From Gammaproteobacteria bacterium (GTDB lineage Bacteria; Pseudomonadota; Gammaproteobacteria; SZUA-152): a stretch of 35,793 bases of DNA. The notes under the pieces are model-generated. The model saw nothing but the letters and a program-made list of their open reading frames with translations, was not told where the DNA came from and ran no database searches. The stretch's first letter is position 1, and each line of letters starts with the position of its first letter. Of this stretch, positions 17,045 through 29,837 are shown piece after piece. The stretch spans positions 1-35,793 of the forward strand of contig JAJRWE010000107.1 of the NCBI GenBank assembly GCA_024276955.1. The letters are read 5' to 3'. Both the position numbers and the translations under genes were made by a program.

Positions 17045-17814
17045 ACGCCGGTTTTAACGCCCGCGGGTTTTACACCCTGTTCGCCAAGGAGGTGCGGCGC
17101 TTTCTCAAGGTGACGGTGCAGACCGTACTCACACCCATGGTCACGGCGCTGCTGTACCTGCTGGTGTTCGGCCAGGCGCTGGAGGCGCATGTCGAGGTGT
17201 ACGCGGGTGTCAGTTACTCGGCCTTTCTGGTCCCCGGGTTGATGATGATGTCGATTATTCAGAATACCTTCGCCAATAGCTCCTCCAGCATTATTCAGTC
17301 GAAGATGACCGGCAACCTGGTGTTCGTGCTGCTGGCGCCCATTTCCAGCCTGGAATTCTTCGCCGCCTTTGTGCTGGCGGCGGTGGTGCGCGGCCTGCTG
17401 GTGGCGCTGGCGGTGTACGCGGTGGCGATCCTGTTCGTCGACCTGCCCCTGGCTCATCCCTGGGCGATTGCCGTGTTCGCGGTGATCGGCAGCGCCACCC
17501 TGGGTGCGCTGGGGGTGATCGCCGGCATCTGGGCCGACAAATATGACCAGCTGGCCGGCTTTCAGAATTTCTTCATCCTGCCCCTGTCCTTTCTCAGTGG
17601 GGTGTTCTATTCCATCCATGCCCTGCCGGGGGTATGGCAGCAGATCTCGCACTTCAATCCCTTCTTTTATCTCATCGACGGCTTCCGTTGGGGTTTTTTT
17701 GGCCAGGGCGATGCCAGCGTGGCGCTGAGCCTATCGGTGTCACTGGGGTTTCTGTTTTTGCTTACTGGCCTGGGTCTGTATCTGCTGCTCAAGGGTTACA
17801 AAATCAGGCGCTAG
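17041..17814 (+). CDS. ABC-2 type exporter permease (YadH-like)
   Basis: The 257-residue protein has about six membrane segments and the ABC-2 permease signature (LVPGLMMMSIIQNTFANSS in part, LSGVFYSI, PFFYLIDGFRWGFFG). It pairs with the preceding ATPase to form an exporter of unknown substrate, possibly a lipid or envelope component given its neighbours. Confidence 0.93.
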   Translation: MNAGFNARGFYTLFAKEVRRFLKVTVQTVLTPMVTALLYLLVFGQALEAHVEVYAGVSYSAFLVPGLMMMSIIQNTFANSSSSIIQSKMTGNLVFVLLAPISSLEFFAAFVLAAVVRGLLVALAVYAVAILFVDLPLAHPWAIAVFAVIGSATLGALGVIAGIWADKYDQLAGFQNFFILPLSFLSGVFYSIHALPGVWQQISHFNPFFYLIDGFRWGFFGQGDASVALSLSVSLGFLFLLTGLGLYLLLKGYKIRR

Positions 17815-17872
17815 GCGGTATCCTACGCGCCTGATTAATGGCGGCTTTACGCCGTTTGATGGCGGAGTGAAG

Positions 17873-18133
17873 ATGGAAAACAGTGAAGTCGAAAAACTGA
17901 TTGCGGACGGTCTGTCCGGCGCTGAGGTCACCGTCAGCGGTGGAGACGGTCATTACGAGGCGCGGGTGATCTGGTCGGAATTTGATGGTAAACCACCCGT
18001 GGCGCGTCAGAAGATGGTCTATGCGACCCTGGGTGAGCACATCACCAGCGGCGCACTGCATGCCCTGACCATCAAGGCCTATACCCCGGAACAGTGGGTG
18101 CAGGCCAGCAAATTTCAGGTGGGTTCCGCCTGA
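17873..18133 (+). CDS. ibaG: BolA family protein IbaG
   Basis: The 86-residue protein has the BolA fold with the class signature VSGGDGHYEARVIWSEFDGK in pieces (GHYEARV, EFDGK) and the C-terminal HALTIKAYTPEQW. IbaG-type BolA proteins bind iron-sulfur clusters with monothiol glutaredoxins. Placement just upstream of murA is conserved. GGAG five bases upstream selects the ATG at 17873 over the GTG at 17867. Confidence 0.93.
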   Translation: MENSEVEKLIADGLSGAEVTVSGGDGHYEARVIWSEFDGKPPVARQKMVYATLGEHITSGALHALTIKAYTPEQWVQASKFQVGSA

Positions 18134-18157
18134 ACGGGGCTGTATCGGGCGACGACA

Positions 18158-18181
18158 GCCACCCCTTCCGGTGGCTTTTTT
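18158..18181 (+). terminator. Intrinsic terminator between ibaG and murA
   Basis: A GCCACC / GGTGGC stem with a six-base loop is followed by six T residues. It lies 25 bases after the ibaG stop, so murA probably needs either read-through or its own promoter in the remaining 20 bases. Confidence 0.8.
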
Positions 18182-18198
18182 GCTTTGTAAGGTAGTAA

Positions 18199-19461
<1,263 letters not shown>

Positions 19462-19498
19462 GGGGCGGTATCTGGCTGGATGTGGTAACTAATTAACC

Positions 19499-19561
19499 GT
19501 GGGAGCGGCTTCAGCCGCGATAGCTGTCGCAACAATGCTTCGCGGCTGAAGCCGCTCCCAC
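19499..19561. repeat. REP palindrome (GTGGGAGCGG family) between murA and hisG
   Basis: Perfect 22-bp arms, beginning GTGGGAGCGGCTTCAGCC, with a 19-base loop. Same family as the elements at 31031, 32036 and 33601. It can form a strong hairpin in RNA. Confidence 0.9.
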
Positions 19562-19595
19562 AGAGTGATTTATTGCTGAGTGTTAGTATTGAACC

Positions 19596-20249
19596 ATGAG
19601 TAAACCCGATAACAACGCGCTGGTGATCGCTCTCTCCAAGGGGCGCATTTTCAAGGAGACGCTGCCGCTGCTGGCGCATGCCGGCATCACGCCGACGGAC
19701 GACCCCGAGAGCAGCCGCAAGCTGATCCTCGACACCAGCCGTGACGACGTGAAGCTGCTGATCCTGCGCGCCACCGACGTGCCCACCTTCGTGCAATACG
19801 GTGCCGCTGATCTCGGCGTGGCGGGCAAGGACGTGCTGATGGAGCATGGCGGTGAGGGCCTGTACGAGCCCGTCGATCTCAATATTGCCCGCTGTAGGCT
19901 GATGACCGCCGGGCGCGTGGACGACAGCGGCATCAATGGCCGCCGCCTGCGCGTGGCCACCAAGTTCGTCAATTGCACGCGGCGTTTCTATGCCGAACGC
20001 GGCGAGCAGGTGGAGATCATCAAACTTTATGGCTCCATGGAGCTGGCGCCGCTGGTGGGCCTGGCCGACCGTATCGTCGACGTGGTGGACACCGGCAACA
20101 CCCTGCGCGCCAACGGACTCGAACCCCTGGAACACATTGCCGACATCAGCTCACGGCTGATCGTCAACAAGGCCTCGATGAAAATGAAGCACGACCGCGT
20201 CAAGGCCGTTATCGACGACATCGCCGAGGCGGTGGCGCAGCAGGGCTGA
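19596..20249 (+). CDS. hisG: ATP phosphoribosyltransferase, short form
   Basis: First enzyme of histidine synthesis, joining ATP and PRPP. At 217 residues it is the short form lacking the C-terminal regulatory domain, so it needs a HisZ partner encoded elsewhere; none is in this window. Motifs: [28 protein letters not shown], and the PRPP loop [18 protein letters not shown] (segments). It opens the his cluster. Confidence 0.95.
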   Translation: MSKPDNNALVIALSKGRIFKETLPLLAHAGITPTDDPESSRKLILDTSRDDVKLLILRATDVPTFVQYGAADLGVAGKDVLMEHGGEGLYEPVDLNIARCRLMTAGRVDDSGINGRRLRVATKFVNCTRRFYAERGEQVEIIKLYGSMELAPLVGLADRIVDVVDTGNTLRANGLEPLEHIADISSRLIVNKASMKMKHDRVKAVIDDIAEAVAQQG

Positions 20250-20257
20250 GCAAGGGA

Positions 20258-20408
20258 TTTCAACGCAAAGGGCGCAAAGAATGGATGTTTGTCTGCTGCG
20301 GCGTTTGGGGCGTGTCAGGATGGGCGCTCATATGCCGGTATCTGAGAAAACTTACTAAAAACTTTGCGATCTTTGCGTCTTCGCGCCTTTGCGCCTTTGC
20401 GTTGAAAA
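20258..20408. repeat. CGCAAAGG-type palindromic repeat between hisG and hisD
   Basis: The spacer starts with TTTCAACGCAAAGGGCGC and ends with the near reverse complement GCGCCTTTGCGTTGAAAA. A second member of the family sits between hisF and hisI (26111-26262). Confidence 0.8.
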
Positions 20409-20440
20409 TCTTTTCAATCACCAAAAACAGTATTCAAACC

Positions 20441-21736
20441 ATGAACATCACACGCCTCGATACCACCGCCGACGATTTCTGGCCCCGCCTGGAGCAGATG
20501 CTCGCCTGGGAGGGTGTCTCCGACGATGCCGTCAACGACATCGTCAAGGAGATCATCCAGGCTATCCGTGCCCGCGGCGATGCCGCCCTGGTGGAGTACA
20601 CCAACCGCTTCGACCGCATGTCGGTGGACGGCATGGCCGAGCTGGAAATCGCCACCGATCGCCTGCACGCGGCCCTGGACGGCCTGCCCACGGAACAACG
20701 CAGCGCTCTGGAGCTGGCCGCCGAACGGGTGCGCCGCTACCATGAGCGGCAGCGTCAGGAGAGCTGGAGCTACCGCGAGGACGATGGCACGGTGCTGGGC
20801 CAGCAGGTGACGCCGCTGGATCGTGTCGGCCTGTATGTGCCCGGGGGCAAGGCGGCCTATCCCTCCTCGGTGCTGATGAATGCCATCCCCGCCAAGGTGG
20901 CCGGTGTCGAAGAGCTGATCATGGTGGTGCCGACCCCGGACGGCGAGGTCAACCAACTGGTGCTGGCCGCTGCCGCCGTGTGTGGCGTGGATCGCGTGTT
21001 CGCTGTGGGCGGTGCGCAGGCCGTGGCGGCCCTGGCCTATGGCACCGAGACGGTGCCGCAGGTGGACAAGGTAGTCGGTCCCGGCAATATCTACGTTGCC
21101 ACCGCCAAACGCTATGTGTTTGGCAGCGTTGGCATCGACATGATCGCCGGGCCGTCGGAGATTCTGGTGATCTGCGACGGCGACACCGATCCCGACTGGA
21201 TTGCCATGGATCTGTTCTCGCAGGCCGAACATGACGAGGATGCCCAGTCGATGCTGCTTTCTCCCGACGCCGGTTTCATCGAACGTGTTGCCAACAGCAT
21301 CGAAAAGCTGTTACCGACCATGGATCGCGCCGAGATTATCCGCAAGTCGCTGGGCGACCGCGGCGCCCTGATTCACGTACGCGACATGGACGAGGCCATC
21401 GAAGTGGCCAACTTCATCGCCCCCGAGCACCTGGAGCTGTCGGTGGAAGACCCCGGGGCCCTGGTGCCGCGCATCAAGCATGCCGGTGCGATCTTCATGG
21501 GTCGCTACACCTCTGAGGCCTTGGGCGACTATTGTGCCGGCCCCAACCACGTATTGCCCACCTCGCGCACGGCGCGCTTTTCCTCACCGCTGGGCGTGTA
21601 CGATGTCCAGAAGCGCTCCAGTCTGATCTCCTGCTCCGCCGACGGCGCTTCCGAGCTGGGCAAGGTGGCCTCCATCCTGGCGCGCGGCGAGGGCCTCGAT
21701 GCCCATGCACGCTCGGCGGAATACCGCATCAAGTAG
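20441..21736 (+). CDS. hisD: Histidinol dehydrogenase
   Basis: This 431-residue zinc enzyme carries out the last two NAD-dependent oxidations, histidinol to histidine. Signatures: [39 protein letters not shown] and FIAPEHLEL, the last holding the catalytic Glu-His pair. The frame stays open back to 19973 through hisG, but homology begins at MNITRL, so the ATG at 20441 is used. Confidence 0.96.
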   Translation: MNITRLDTTADDFWPRLEQMLAWEGVSDDAVNDIVKEIIQAIRARGDAALVEYTNRFDRMSVDGMAELEIATDRLHAALDGLPTEQRSALELAAERVRRYHERQRQESWSYREDDGTVLGQQVTPLDRVGLYVPGGKAAYPSSVLMNAIPAKVAGVEELIMVVPTPDGEVNQLVLAAAAVCGVDRVFAVGGAQAVAALAYGTETVPQVDKVVGPGNIYVATAKRYVFGSVGIDMIAGPSEILVICDGDTDPDWIAMDLFSQAEHDEDAQSMLLSPDAGFIERVANSIEKLLPTMDRAEIIRKSLGDRGALIHVRDMDEAIEVANFIAPEHLELSVEDPGALVPRIKHAGAIFMGRYTSEALGDYCAGPNHVLPTSRTARFSSPLGVYDVQKRSSLISCSADGASELGKVASILARGEGLDAHARSAEYRIK

Positions 21737-21746
21737 GCCGTTGTTC

Positions 21747-21821
21747 GCCACAGAGACACAGAGGGCACGGAGAAAAGATTTTCAATAAAAAGAATCTCTG
21801 TGTTCTCAGTGCCTCTGTGGC
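21747..21821. repeat. CACAGAG-type palindromic repeat between hisD and hisC
   Basis: Begins GCCACAGAGACACAGAG and ends with the approximate reverse complement (GCCTCTGTGGC). Same family as the outer arms of the repeat between hisA and hisF. The right arm reaches to within 30 bases of hisC. Confidence 0.8.
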
Positions 21822-21850
21822 CAATGAATTTCGCGAGTAATGACAATTTG

Positions 21851-22924
21851 ATGTCCGACAAGATCACCGACTGGATCCGCCCCGAGATCCGCGCTCTGTC
21901 CGCCTATCATGTGCCGGATCCGGGCGAGTGCATTAAGCTGGACGCCATGGAAAACCCCTACACCTGGCCCGAGGAGATGGTCGATGAATGGCTGCAACGC
22001 CTGCGCGGCGCGGCCCTGAACCGCTATCCCGACCCAGCCGCACGCGTGCTCGCAGATCGTCTGCGCGAGGCTATGGCGGTGCCCGCGGGACAGGCGCTGA
22101 TGCTCGGCAATGGTTCCGACGAGCTGATCCAGATCATCGCCCAGGCCGTGGCCGCACCCGGCCGGGTGATCATGGCCCCCGAGCCCAGCTTCGTTATGTA
22201 CCGCATGATCGCTACCTTCTGCGGCATGGACTACGTGGGTGTGCCGCTGCGTGAGGACTTCTCCCTCGACTGCGAGGCCATGCTGGCGGCCATCGCCGCG
22301 CACCGTCCGGCGGTGGTGTTTCTCGCCTACCCCAACAACCCCACCGGCAACCTGTTCGATGAGGCCGACGTGCGCGCCATCATCGAGGCGGCCCCCGGGT
22401 TGGTGGTGGTGGACGAGGCCTATCACGCCTTCGCCGATGCCAGTTTCATGTCGCGCCTGGGCGAATTCGACAATCTGCTGGTGATGCGCACGGTGTCGAA
22501 GATGGGCCTGGCCGGCCTGCGCCTGGGTCTGCTGGCCGGCCCGAGCGCCTGGCTGAGTGAATTCGACAAGGTGCGCCTGCCCTACAACATCAACGTGCTG
22601 ACACAAGTGAGCGCCGACTTCGCCCTGGAGCACCGCGAGGTGCTGGAGGCGCAAACGCAGCAGATCACGCGGGATCGTGAAACCCTGTGGCAGGCACTGA
22701 ACGCGCTGTCAGGCGTCATGCCATATCCCAGCCGCGCCAACTTCATCCTGTTCCGCGTCGCGGGCGATGCCGACGCCGTGTTCGCCGCGCTGAAGGCGAG
22801 CGGCGTGCTGATCAAGAACCTCAACCCCGTCGGCGGCGCGTTGGCGGGTTGCCTGCGCGTCACCGTCGGCCGGCCCGAGGAAAACAGCGCATTTCTGCAA
22901 GCCCTTCATTCAGCTATCGCTTGA
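21851..22924 (+). CDS. hisC: Histidinol-phosphate aminotransferase
   Basis: The 357-residue PLP enzyme converts imidazole-acetol phosphate to histidinol phosphate. Family motifs: [38 protein letters not shown] and the PLP lysine in [13 protein letters not shown]. The ATG at 21851 gives the normal family length; an upstream ATG at 21827 is possible but lies next to the palindromic repeat. Confidence 0.95.
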   Translation: MSDKITDWIRPEIRALSAYHVPDPGECIKLDAMENPYTWPEEMVDEWLQRLRGAALNRYPDPAARVLADRLREAMAVPAGQALMLGNGSDELIQIIAQAVAAPGRVIMAPEPSFVMYRMIATFCGMDYVGVPLREDFSLDCEAMLAAIAAHRPAVVFLAYPNNPTGNLFDEADVRAIIEAAPGLVVVDEAYHAFADASFMSRLGEFDNLLVMRTVSKMGLAGLRLGLLAGPSAWLSEFDKVRLPYNINVLTQVSADFALEHREVLEAQTQQITRDRETLWQALNALSGVMPYPSRANFILFRVAGDADAVFAALKASGVLIKNLNPVGGALAGCLRVTVGRPEENSAFLQALHSAIA

Positions 22925-22962
22925 CGTTATGCTTGCCCGTTCCACAGCAGGAGAATCTCCCC

Positions 22963-23556
22963 ATGGCTGACCGCAAGGCCACAGTGAACCGCGACACCCT
23001 GGAGACGCAGATCAGTGTCAGCGTCAATCTCGACGGCACCGGCACGTCGAAGCTGGATACCGGCGTGCCCTTTTTCGACCACATGCTGGACCAGGTGGCG
23101 CGTCACGGCCTCATCGATCTGGATATCAAGGCCACGGGCGATCTGGAAATCGACGCCCACCACACGGTGGAGGACGTCGGTATCACCCTCGGTCAGGCCA
23201 TCGCCCAGGCGCTGGGCGACAAGAAGGGCATCACTCGTTACGGCCACGCCTACGTGCCGCTGGACGAGGCCCTGTCGCGTGTGGTGATCGACTTTTCCGG
23301 GCGCCCGGGGCTGGAGAACCGCGTCGAGTTTCCGCGCGAGCGCGTCGGCGATTTCGACCTGGAGCTGGTGCACGAGTTTTTTCAGGGCTTCGTCAATCAC
23401 GCCAACGTCAGCCTGCACCTCGACAACCTGCAGGGCCGTAACGCGCACCACATCGCCGAGACCGTGTTCAAGGCCTTCGGTCGTGCGCTGCGCATGGCGA
23501 TGACGCGCGATCCACGCTTGGGCGACATCCTGCCCTCGACCAAGGGCGCGCTGTAG
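22963..23556 (+). CDS. hisB: Imidazoleglycerol-phosphate dehydratase
   Basis: The 197-residue protein is the monofunctional dehydratase, without the phosphatase domain of enteric HisB. Metal-binding motifs [11 protein letters not shown] and [12 protein letters not shown] and the [13 protein letters not shown] segment are intact. AGGAGA upstream supports the ATG at 22963. The histidinol-phosphatase must be encoded elsewhere. hisH follows after 3 bases. Confidence 0.96.
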   Translation: MADRKATVNRDTLETQISVSVNLDGTGTSKLDTGVPFFDHMLDQVARHGLIDLDIKATGDLEIDAHHTVEDVGITLGQAIAQALGDKKGITRYGHAYVPLDEALSRVVIDFSGRPGLENRVEFPRERVGDFDLELVHEFFQGFVNHANVSLHLDNLQGRNAHHIAETVFKAFGRALRMAMTRDPRLGDILPSTKGAL

Positions 23557-23559
23557 GCG

Positions 23560-24210
<651 letters not shown>

Positions 24211-24222
24211 TCCGGTTATTAG

Positions 24223-24293
24223 GTAGGAGCGGGCCATGCCCGCGATGAATATGCTTTCGGGCATCGATAATCGCGGGCATGGCCCGCTCCTAC
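24223..24293. repeat. REP palindrome (GTAGGAGCGGGCC variant) between hisH and hisA
   Basis: Perfect 23-bp arms beginning GTAGGAGCGGGCCATGCC with a 25-base loop. A single arm of the same variant follows yggX at 29514. Confidence 0.9.
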
Positions 24294-24346
24294 GGAACCC
24301 CAACCAACATTGGGTAGATAGACAAACGAGTAACGAGGAAAAGCAC

Positions 24347-25090
24347 ATGCTCCTGATCCCCGCCATCGATCTCAAGGACGGCAAGTGTGTCCGTCTCAAG
24401 CAGGGCCGCATGGAAGATGACACGGTCTTCTCCGACGATCCCGTCGCCATGGCGCGACGCTGGGTGGAGGCCGGCGCACGCCGCCTGCATCTGGTGGATC
24501 TCAACGGCGCCTTCGAGGGCAAGCCCGTGAACGCCGGCGTGGTGCACGAGATCGTCGAGGCCTGCCCCGATGTGCCGGTGCAGATCGGCGGCGGCATCCG
24601 TGACGAAGAGACGGCGGCGACTTACCTGAATGCCGGCGTCGCCTACGTCATCATCGGTACCCGTGCGGTGACGGCGCCGCATTTCGTCTCCGACCTGTGC
24701 CTGAGCTTCCCCGGCCACGTCATCGTCGGTCTTGATGCGAAGGACGGCAAGGTGGCCATCGACGGCTGGTCCAAGTTGTCCCACCATGATGTCATCGACC
24801 TGGCCCAACATTTCGAGCAGGATGGGGTCGAAGCGATTATCTATACCGACATCTCCCGCGATGGCATGATGAATGGCGTCAACGTAGAGGCCACGGCGAA
24901 GTTGGCACAGGCCATCCACATCCCGGTCATTGCCTCCGGCGGCATTACCAATCTCGACGACATCCGCGCCCTGGCCGTGGTGGCGGATGAGGGCATCACC
25001 GGTGCCATCACCGGGCGGGCGATCTACGAAGGCACACTGGACTTCGTCGAAGGCCAGAAACTGGCGGACGAGCTGGCGGCAAAGGGCTGA
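24347..25090 (+). CDS. hisA: ProFAR isomerase
   Basis: The 247-residue (beta-alpha)8 barrel opens the ring of ProFAR to PRFAR. It shows [17 protein letters not shown] with the catalytic Asp near the N-terminus, GGGIRDEE and the second Asp in [15 protein letters not shown]. Two half-barrel phosphate sites (GGGI and ASGGITN) are present. GAGGAA precedes the ATG at 24347. Confidence 0.96.
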   Translation: MLLIPAIDLKDGKCVRLKQGRMEDDTVFSDDPVAMARRWVEAGARRLHLVDLNGAFEGKPVNAGVVHEIVEACPDVPVQIGGGIRDEETAATYLNAGVAYVIIGTRAVTAPHFVSDLCLSFPGHVIVGLDAKDGKVAIDGWSKLSHHDVIDLAQHFEQDGVEAIIYTDISRDGMMNGVNVEATAKLAQAIHIPVIASGGITNLDDIRALAVVADEGITGAITGRAIYEGTLDFVEGQKLADELAAKG

Positions 25091-25100
25091 GACGGATTTT

Positions 25101-25278
25101 TGCCACAGAGGCACGGAGGACACAGAGAAAATCTATTATTGACTCGTCATTCCGGACACAGCGCAGCGAAGATCCGGAATCCAGAGTATACGCTCAAATA
25201 CGACTGGATTCCGGCATGCGCCGGAATGACGGAATAAATGAAATTCTTTTTCTCTGTGTCCTCCGTGCCTCTGTGGCA
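25101..25278. repeat. CACAGAG palindrome with a second repeat nested inside, between hisA and hisF
   Basis: The outer arms are exact 31-bp inverted repeats (starting TGCCACAGAGGCACGG). Inside, 25146-25230 is a separate palindromic element bounded by GTCATTCCGG and CCGGAATGAC, with inner CCGGAATCCAG / CTGGATTCCGG. This indicates one mobile palindrome inserted into another. Confidence 0.9.
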
Positions 25279-25316
25279 AACAAGTTTTTTAGTTATTAAT
25301 TCATAGAGAACAATCA

Positions 25317-26084
<768 letters not shown>

Positions 26085-26110
26085 TGGCTTTCCTTCATCA
26101 CAGGATTCTT

Positions 26111-26262
26111 TTTCAACGCAAAGGCGCAAAGGCGCAAAGGGCGCAAAGCTATAAATGCAAAAGACCAGTGACGTTTTGGTTCGCCACTGAGATATTGGAA
26201 GCACGGAACCCGCATAAAATTTTTAATGGTTTTTCTCTGCGTCCTTTGCGCCTTTGCGTTGG
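26111..26262. repeat. CGCAAAGG-type palindromic repeat between hisF and hisI
   Basis: Left arm TTCAACGCAAAGGCGC with an extra tandem GCGCAAAGG unit; right arm CCTTTGCGCCTTTGCGTTG. Second copy of the family found between hisG and hisD. Confidence 0.8.
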
Positions 26263-26302
26263 ATTTTTCCCTTCCCGATACCGCTGAGAGGAACACCCTG
26301 GC

Positions 26303-26686
26303 ATGAGCGACTGGCTGGATGAGATCAAGTGGGATGCCGACGGCCTGGTACCGGCCATCGCCCAGGATGCCGGCAGCGGCCGGGTGCTGATGTTCGCGTG
26401 GATGAACCGCGAATCCCTGCGCCTGAGCGCGGAGGAGGGCCGGGCGGTATACTGGTCGCGCTCGCGCGGCAAGTTGTGGCGCAAGGGCGAAGAGTCCGGC
26501 CATGTGCAGCGGATTAAAGAAATGCGTCTGGACTGCGATGCCGACGTGGTTTTGTTGTCCATAGAACAGGTAGGTGGCATTGCCTGCCACACGGGCCGCG
26601 AGAGCTGTTTTTACCGCCGCTTCGAAGATGGTCGCTGGATCGAGGCGGATGCCGTCCTGAAGAATCCGGATGAAATCTACGCATGA
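26303..26686 (+). CDS. hisI: Phosphoribosyl-AMP cyclohydrolase
   Basis: The 127-residue zinc enzyme hydrolyses phosphoribosyl-AMP. Motifs: [24 protein letters not shown], the acidic metal site DCDAD and the cysteines of [12 protein letters not shown]. It is separate from hisE, unlike the enteric fusion. GAGAGGAA precedes the ATG and the end overlaps hisE. Confidence 0.96.
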   Translation: MSDWLDEIKWDADGLVPAIAQDAGSGRVLMFAWMNRESLRLSAEEGRAVYWSRSRGKLWRKGEESGHVQRIKEMRLDCDADVVLLSIEQVGGIACHTGRESCFYRRFEDGRWIEADAVLKNPDEIYA

Positions 26687-27018
26687 GTGACGAGCCGCAA
26701 CAGGAAGTGCTGCAACAGCTGGCCGAGGTGCTGGAGTCCCGCAAGGGTGCATCGCCTGATAGTTCTTACGTGGCCAGCCTGTATGACAAGGGCCTGGACG
26801 CCATTTTGAAGAAGATCGGCGAAGAGGCCACCGAGACCGTGATGGCGGCAAAAGACGGCGATGCCGAAAAGATCGTGTACGAAGTGGCCGATCTGTGGTT
26901 TCATTCCATGATATTACTGGCCCAGCAGGGATTGGGGCCGAAACAGGTACTGGATGAATTGCAGAGGCGTTTCGGTCTCTCCGGACTAACGGAGAAGGCA
27001 CAGAGGAGCAAGTCATGA
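26683..27018 (+). CDS. hisE: Phosphoribosyl-ATP diphosphatase
   Basis: The 111-residue MazG-like helical enzyme removes pyrophosphate from phosphoribosyl-ATP. The metal-binding EEATE and YEVADLWFH motifs are intact. It overlaps hisI and hinT by 4 nt on each side. Confidence 0.95.
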   Translation: MSDEPQQEVLQQLAEVLESRKGASPDSSYVASLYDKGLDAILKKIGEEATETVMAAKDGDAEKIVYEVADLWFHSMILLAQQGLGPKQVLDELQRRFGLSGLTEKAQRSKS

Positions 27019-27353
27019 GCGATTGTCTGTTCTGCAAGATCGCCGCGGGAGAGATCCCCGCCGACATCGTCTTCGAAGACGAACAGGTGGTGGCATTTAA
27101 GGACATCTATCCCAAGGCCGCTGTGCATTTGTTGCTGATTCCGCGTCAGCACATTGCCAGTCTCAACGAACTGGAGCCGGCGCACGATGCGCTGATCGCG
27201 CACATGATGAATTTATTGCCGAAACTGGCAAAGGATCAGGGGCTGGACGATGGTTATCGCACCATCGTCAATACCGGCCCCGGCGGCGGGCAGGAGATCT
27301 TTCATTTGCATCTTCATCTGCTCGGCGGTGGACACCTGCCGGGTTTTAGGTAA
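27015..27353 (+). CDS. hinT: HIT-domain nucleotide hydrolase HinT
   Basis: The 112-residue histidine-triad protein has CLFCKI at the start and the triad HLHLHLLGG near the C-terminus. HinT proteins hydrolyse nucleoside phosphoramidates and acyl-adenylates. Its position between hisE and tatA is conserved in many beta- and gammaproteobacteria. Translationally coupled to hisE. Confidence 0.94.
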   Translation: MSDCLFCKIAAGEIPADIVFEDEQVVAFKDIYPKAAVHLLLIPRQHIASLNELEPAHDALIAHMMNLLPKLAKDQGLDDGYRTIVNTGPGGGQEIFHLHLHLLGGGHLPGFR

Positions 27354-27393
27354 TAACATCGCTGGCTAACAACCGGCATCGGAGAGAGAAGGT

Positions 27394-27630
27394 ATGGGAA
27401 TCAGTATCTGGCAGTTGGTGATTATTCTGGTCATCGTGTTGCTGTTGTTCGGCGCCAAGCGGCTGCGCAATGTGGGCGGCGATCTGGGCTCCGCCATCAA
27501 GGGCTTCAAGTCGGCGATGAAGGAAGAAGAGAGCAAGCCCGATGATACCGTGCGCATCGACAAGGGCGCCGACGTGATCGAAGGCGAAGTCGCTTCCAAA
27601 ACCACCACCAAGGAACAAGACAAGGTCTGA
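27394..27630 (+). CDS. tatA: Twin-arginine translocase subunit TatA
   Basis: The 78-residue protein has a short N-terminal membrane helix ([15 protein letters not shown]), the hinge [21 protein letters not shown] in parts and a charged tail. TatA polymerises to form the pathway for folded twin-arginine proteins. Confidence 0.95.
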   Translation: MGISIWQLVIILVIVLLLFGAKRLRNVGGDLGSAIKGFKSAMKEEESKPDDTVRIDKGADVIEGEVASKTTTKEQDKV

Positions 27631-27716
27631 TCGGCGGCCAGCTGGGGCGGGTGACAACGAGGCTTCGGCTTTCTTTGCCGGCACGCTCTGGCCGTTTGAT
27701 GACCCTGTAGTGCATC

Positions 27717-28163
27717 ATGTTCGATATCGGTTTTTGGGAACTGGGATTGATCGGCGTCGTGGCCCTGTTGGTCATCGGCCCTGAGCGTCTGCCCGGCGTG
27801 GCGCGCTCTGCGGGCATGTGGATCGGCCGTGTAAAGCGCTTTGTCAGCACCACCCAGGCCGAAATCACCCAGGAACTCGGCAAGGCCGATGAACTCAAGC
27901 GCCTGCTGGAAGAACAGACCCGGATCAAGTCCGCGCACGAGATTATCGAACAGACCGCCAACGAAGTGCGCGAAAGCCTGTCCGTGCCGAGTCTTAAGCC
28001 GGATTTCCTGCTGAAGACAGAAGACGGAGACGATCGTGATGAAACCCTGCCATCGCAGACGACGGATGCCACAGCTGCTGCTTCGCCCTCCGCGAAGGCC
28101 GCGCCGTCATCTTCCCATGAACCGCTGAAGGCCGACGACGTAAAGCATGACCGATCCGCGTGA
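27717..28163 (+). CDS. tatB: Twin-arginine translocase subunit TatB
   Basis: The 148-residue protein starts [26 protein letters not shown] in pieces ([16 protein letters not shown]), the diagnostic TatB N-terminus, then an amphipathic helix and an Ala/Ser-rich acidic tail. It forms the receptor complex with TatC. It overlaps tatC by 17 nt. Confidence 0.95.
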   Translation: MFDIGFWELGLIGVVALLVIGPERLPGVARSAGMWIGRVKRFVSTTQAEITQELGKADELKRLLEEQTRIKSAHEIIEQTANEVRESLSVPSLKPDFLLKTEDGDDRDETLPSQTTDATAAASPSAKAAPSSSHEPLKADDVKHDRSA

Positions 28164-29229
28164 GCCGCCGCCGCTATCTGAGCAGCCCTTTGTCAAACAC
28201 CTGATCGAACTGCGCGACCGCCTGCTGCGGGTGGTGCTGGTCATCGTGGTGCTCTTTATTGGCTTGTTTCCCTTCTCCAACGACCTCTATTACTTTCTTG
28301 CTGAGCCCCTGATGCGCCACATGCCGGCCGGCACCAGCATGATCGCCACCGAGGTCGCCTCGCCCTTCCTCACGCCCTTCAAGCTAAGCCTGGTGACGGC
28401 CATGTTCGCCGCCGTGCCCTTCATCCTTTACCAGGCCTGGGCCTTCATCGCCCCCGGTCTGTACCAGCGTGAGCGTAAGCTGGTATTTCCGCTGTTGTTT
28501 TCCAGTACCTTGTTGTTCTATGCCGGCATGGCCTTCGCGTACTTCGCCGTTTTCCCGCTGGTGTTCGGTTTCCTGACCGGCGTCGCCCCCGAGGGCGTGG
28601 CGGTGATGACCGATATCAGCCGTTACCTCGACTTCGTGCTCAAGATGTTCTTTGCCTTCGGCCTTGCTTTCGAGGTGCCCATCGCCACCATCCTGGTGGT
28701 GTGGAGCGGCATGAGTACCGCCGAGGCCCTGGCCCAGAAGCGCCCCTACATCATCGTCGGCGCCTTCGTCTTCGCCATGCTGCTGACGCCGCCGGACGTG
28801 ATTTCGCAGACCTTGCTGGCGATACCCATGTGGATACTGTTCGAGCTCGGGTTGATCTTCTCCCGCTGGTATACGCGTGACAACGATGATGAAACAACGG
28901 AAAACAGCATCGGCGGGGCAGCGCCAGCGGCCGCCACGGCAATGGCGGCCGCCAGCACAGCCGCAACGGCAGGCAGTGCGGCCACGGTTGCAGCGACGGT
29001 GGACGATGTGGTTCCGGCGCAGGATGAGCCCGTCCCAGACTATGGCGAGGAGGAAGACGCCAACGACTCCGGGCACGGCGAGTATGAACCCCTCACCGAG
29101 GAAGAAATGGATGCCGAGCTGGATCGCATCGAAGCCGAAGACGCGGCCACCGATACAGACAGTACCGAGCATCAGGATAGTGACGACACGAAAAACGACC
29201 CCGATGGGTCCGAGGAGAAAAAGCAATGA
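28147..29229 (+). CDS. tatC: Twin-arginine translocase subunit TatC with long acidic tail
   Basis: Residues about 1-245 are a normal six-helix Tat[15 protein letters not shown], the periplasmic [12 protein letters not shown], and the conserved Glu in [11 protein letters not shown]. TatC recognises twin-arginine signals. The protein is 360 residues, roughly 100 longer than usual. The extra part is an Ala/Thr-rich stretch followed by a very acidic, Asp/Glu-rich segment, expected to be cytoplasmic and disordered. It overlaps both tatB and yggX. Confidence 0.95.
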   Translation: MTDPREPPPLSEQPFVKHLIELRDRLLRVVLVIVVLFIGLFPFSNDLYYFLAEPLMRHMPAGTSMIATEVASPFLTPFKLSLVTAMFAAVPFILYQAWAFIAPGLYQRERKLVFPLLFSSTLLFYAGMAFAYFAVFPLVFGFLTGVAPEGVAVMTDISRYLDFVLKMFFAFGLAFEVPIATILVVWSGMSTAEALAQKRPYIIVGAFVFAMLLTPPDVISQTLLAIPMWILFELGLIFSRWYTRDNDDETTENSIGGAAPAAATAMAAASTAATAGSAATVAATVDDVVPAQDEPVPDYGEEEDANDSGHGEYEPLTEEEMDAELDRIEAEDAATDTDSTEHQDSDDTKNDPDGSEEKKQ

Positions 29230-29510
29230 GCAGAATGGTGGAATGCGTGGTGCTGAAACGGCAGGCCGAAGGCCTGGAAAGCGTCCCGCACCCTGGTGAG
29301 CTGGGTCAGCGCATCTTTGAGAGCGTATCGCAGGAAGGCTGGCAGCAGTGGCTGCAACGCCTGGCCATGATCATCAACGAGAACGGCCTCAGCACCGCAG
29401 ATCCGGCCAGCATCGAAATCATAGAAAGCCACATGCGTGGTTTTTTCTTCGGTGAGGGCAGCATGGGCGGCACCCCCGACGGCTACCAAGCACCGGGCTC
29501 ACCGAAGTAA
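29226..29510 (+). CDS. yggX: Fe(2+)-trafficking protein YggX
   Basis: The 94-residue protein matches YggX across its length: the N-terminal VECVVLKRQAEGLE with the conserved Cys7, PGELGQRIFESVSQEGWQQW in pieces, and MIINENGL. YggX protects iron-sulfur enzymes from oxidative damage. It overlaps tatC by 4 nt; the usual partner mutY is not here. Confidence 0.92.
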   Translation: MSRMVECVVLKRQAEGLESVPHPGELGQRIFESVSQEGWQQWLQRLAMIINENGLSTADPASIEIIESHMRGFFFGEGSMGGTPDGYQAPGSPK

Positions 29511-29513
29511 ATC

Positions 29514-29539
29514 TGTAAGAGCGGGCCATGCCCGCGATG
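29514..29539. repeat. Single REP arm after yggX
   Basis: TGTAAGAGCGGGCCATGCC and its continuation match one arm of the REP at 24223. The second arm is missing. Confidence 0.65.
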
Positions 29540-29585
29540 CTTTTCCCCTGCACAGCACGGGGCTCGTTGTTCCGTAAATGATTGT

Positions 29586-29688
29586 GAACTTGTGACACCG
29601 CTCTGCGGTGTCACACATCCTGTGGCGCTCAGCGCCACCTCCATCTCGGCAGGCTAGCTTGGCTTTCCTTGCGTCACACCGCAGAGCG
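29586..29688 (+). repeat. 105-bp palindromic element, left copy (bracketing the cassette island)
   Basis: Starts GAACTTGTGACACCGC. It contains a hairpin TGTGACACCG / CGGTGTCACA (29591-29615), a second GTGGCGC / GCGCCAC hairpin (29622-29638), and ends with GTCACACCGCAGAGCG, the inverted form of its start. A second copy in the same orientation is at 33460-33565. The remaining bases to 29837 show no gene and no recognisable attC site. Confidence 0.8.
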
Positions 29689-29837
29689 CAGGTAATGGGC
29701 TCATCGCTTTTTTCTGAAGACCGCCGCTGGCAAACCCTAATCGCAGTTGTCGCGCCATAATGGAATAAATGTAGTAGCAGGTATGCAAAGTCAAGCAATG
29801 ACCCCTTTCTGGTGCTTGCTGGTGACGCGTACGGTAG

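Noticed and set aside
19973-21736. A hisD start within hisG
   Set aside because: The extra N-terminal residues are an out-of-frame reading of hisG and the palindromic spacer; homology starts at 20441.
29586-29688. The bracketing palindromic element as another attC site
   Set aside because: Its hairpins are perfect without an unpaired base, there is no core-like edge, and it has two separate hairpins; it does not fit attC.
29700-29837. An attC site after the lipoprotein gene
   Set aside because: Only short CAAGCA/TGCTTG pairing is seen, with no core-like edges or unpaired-base pattern.
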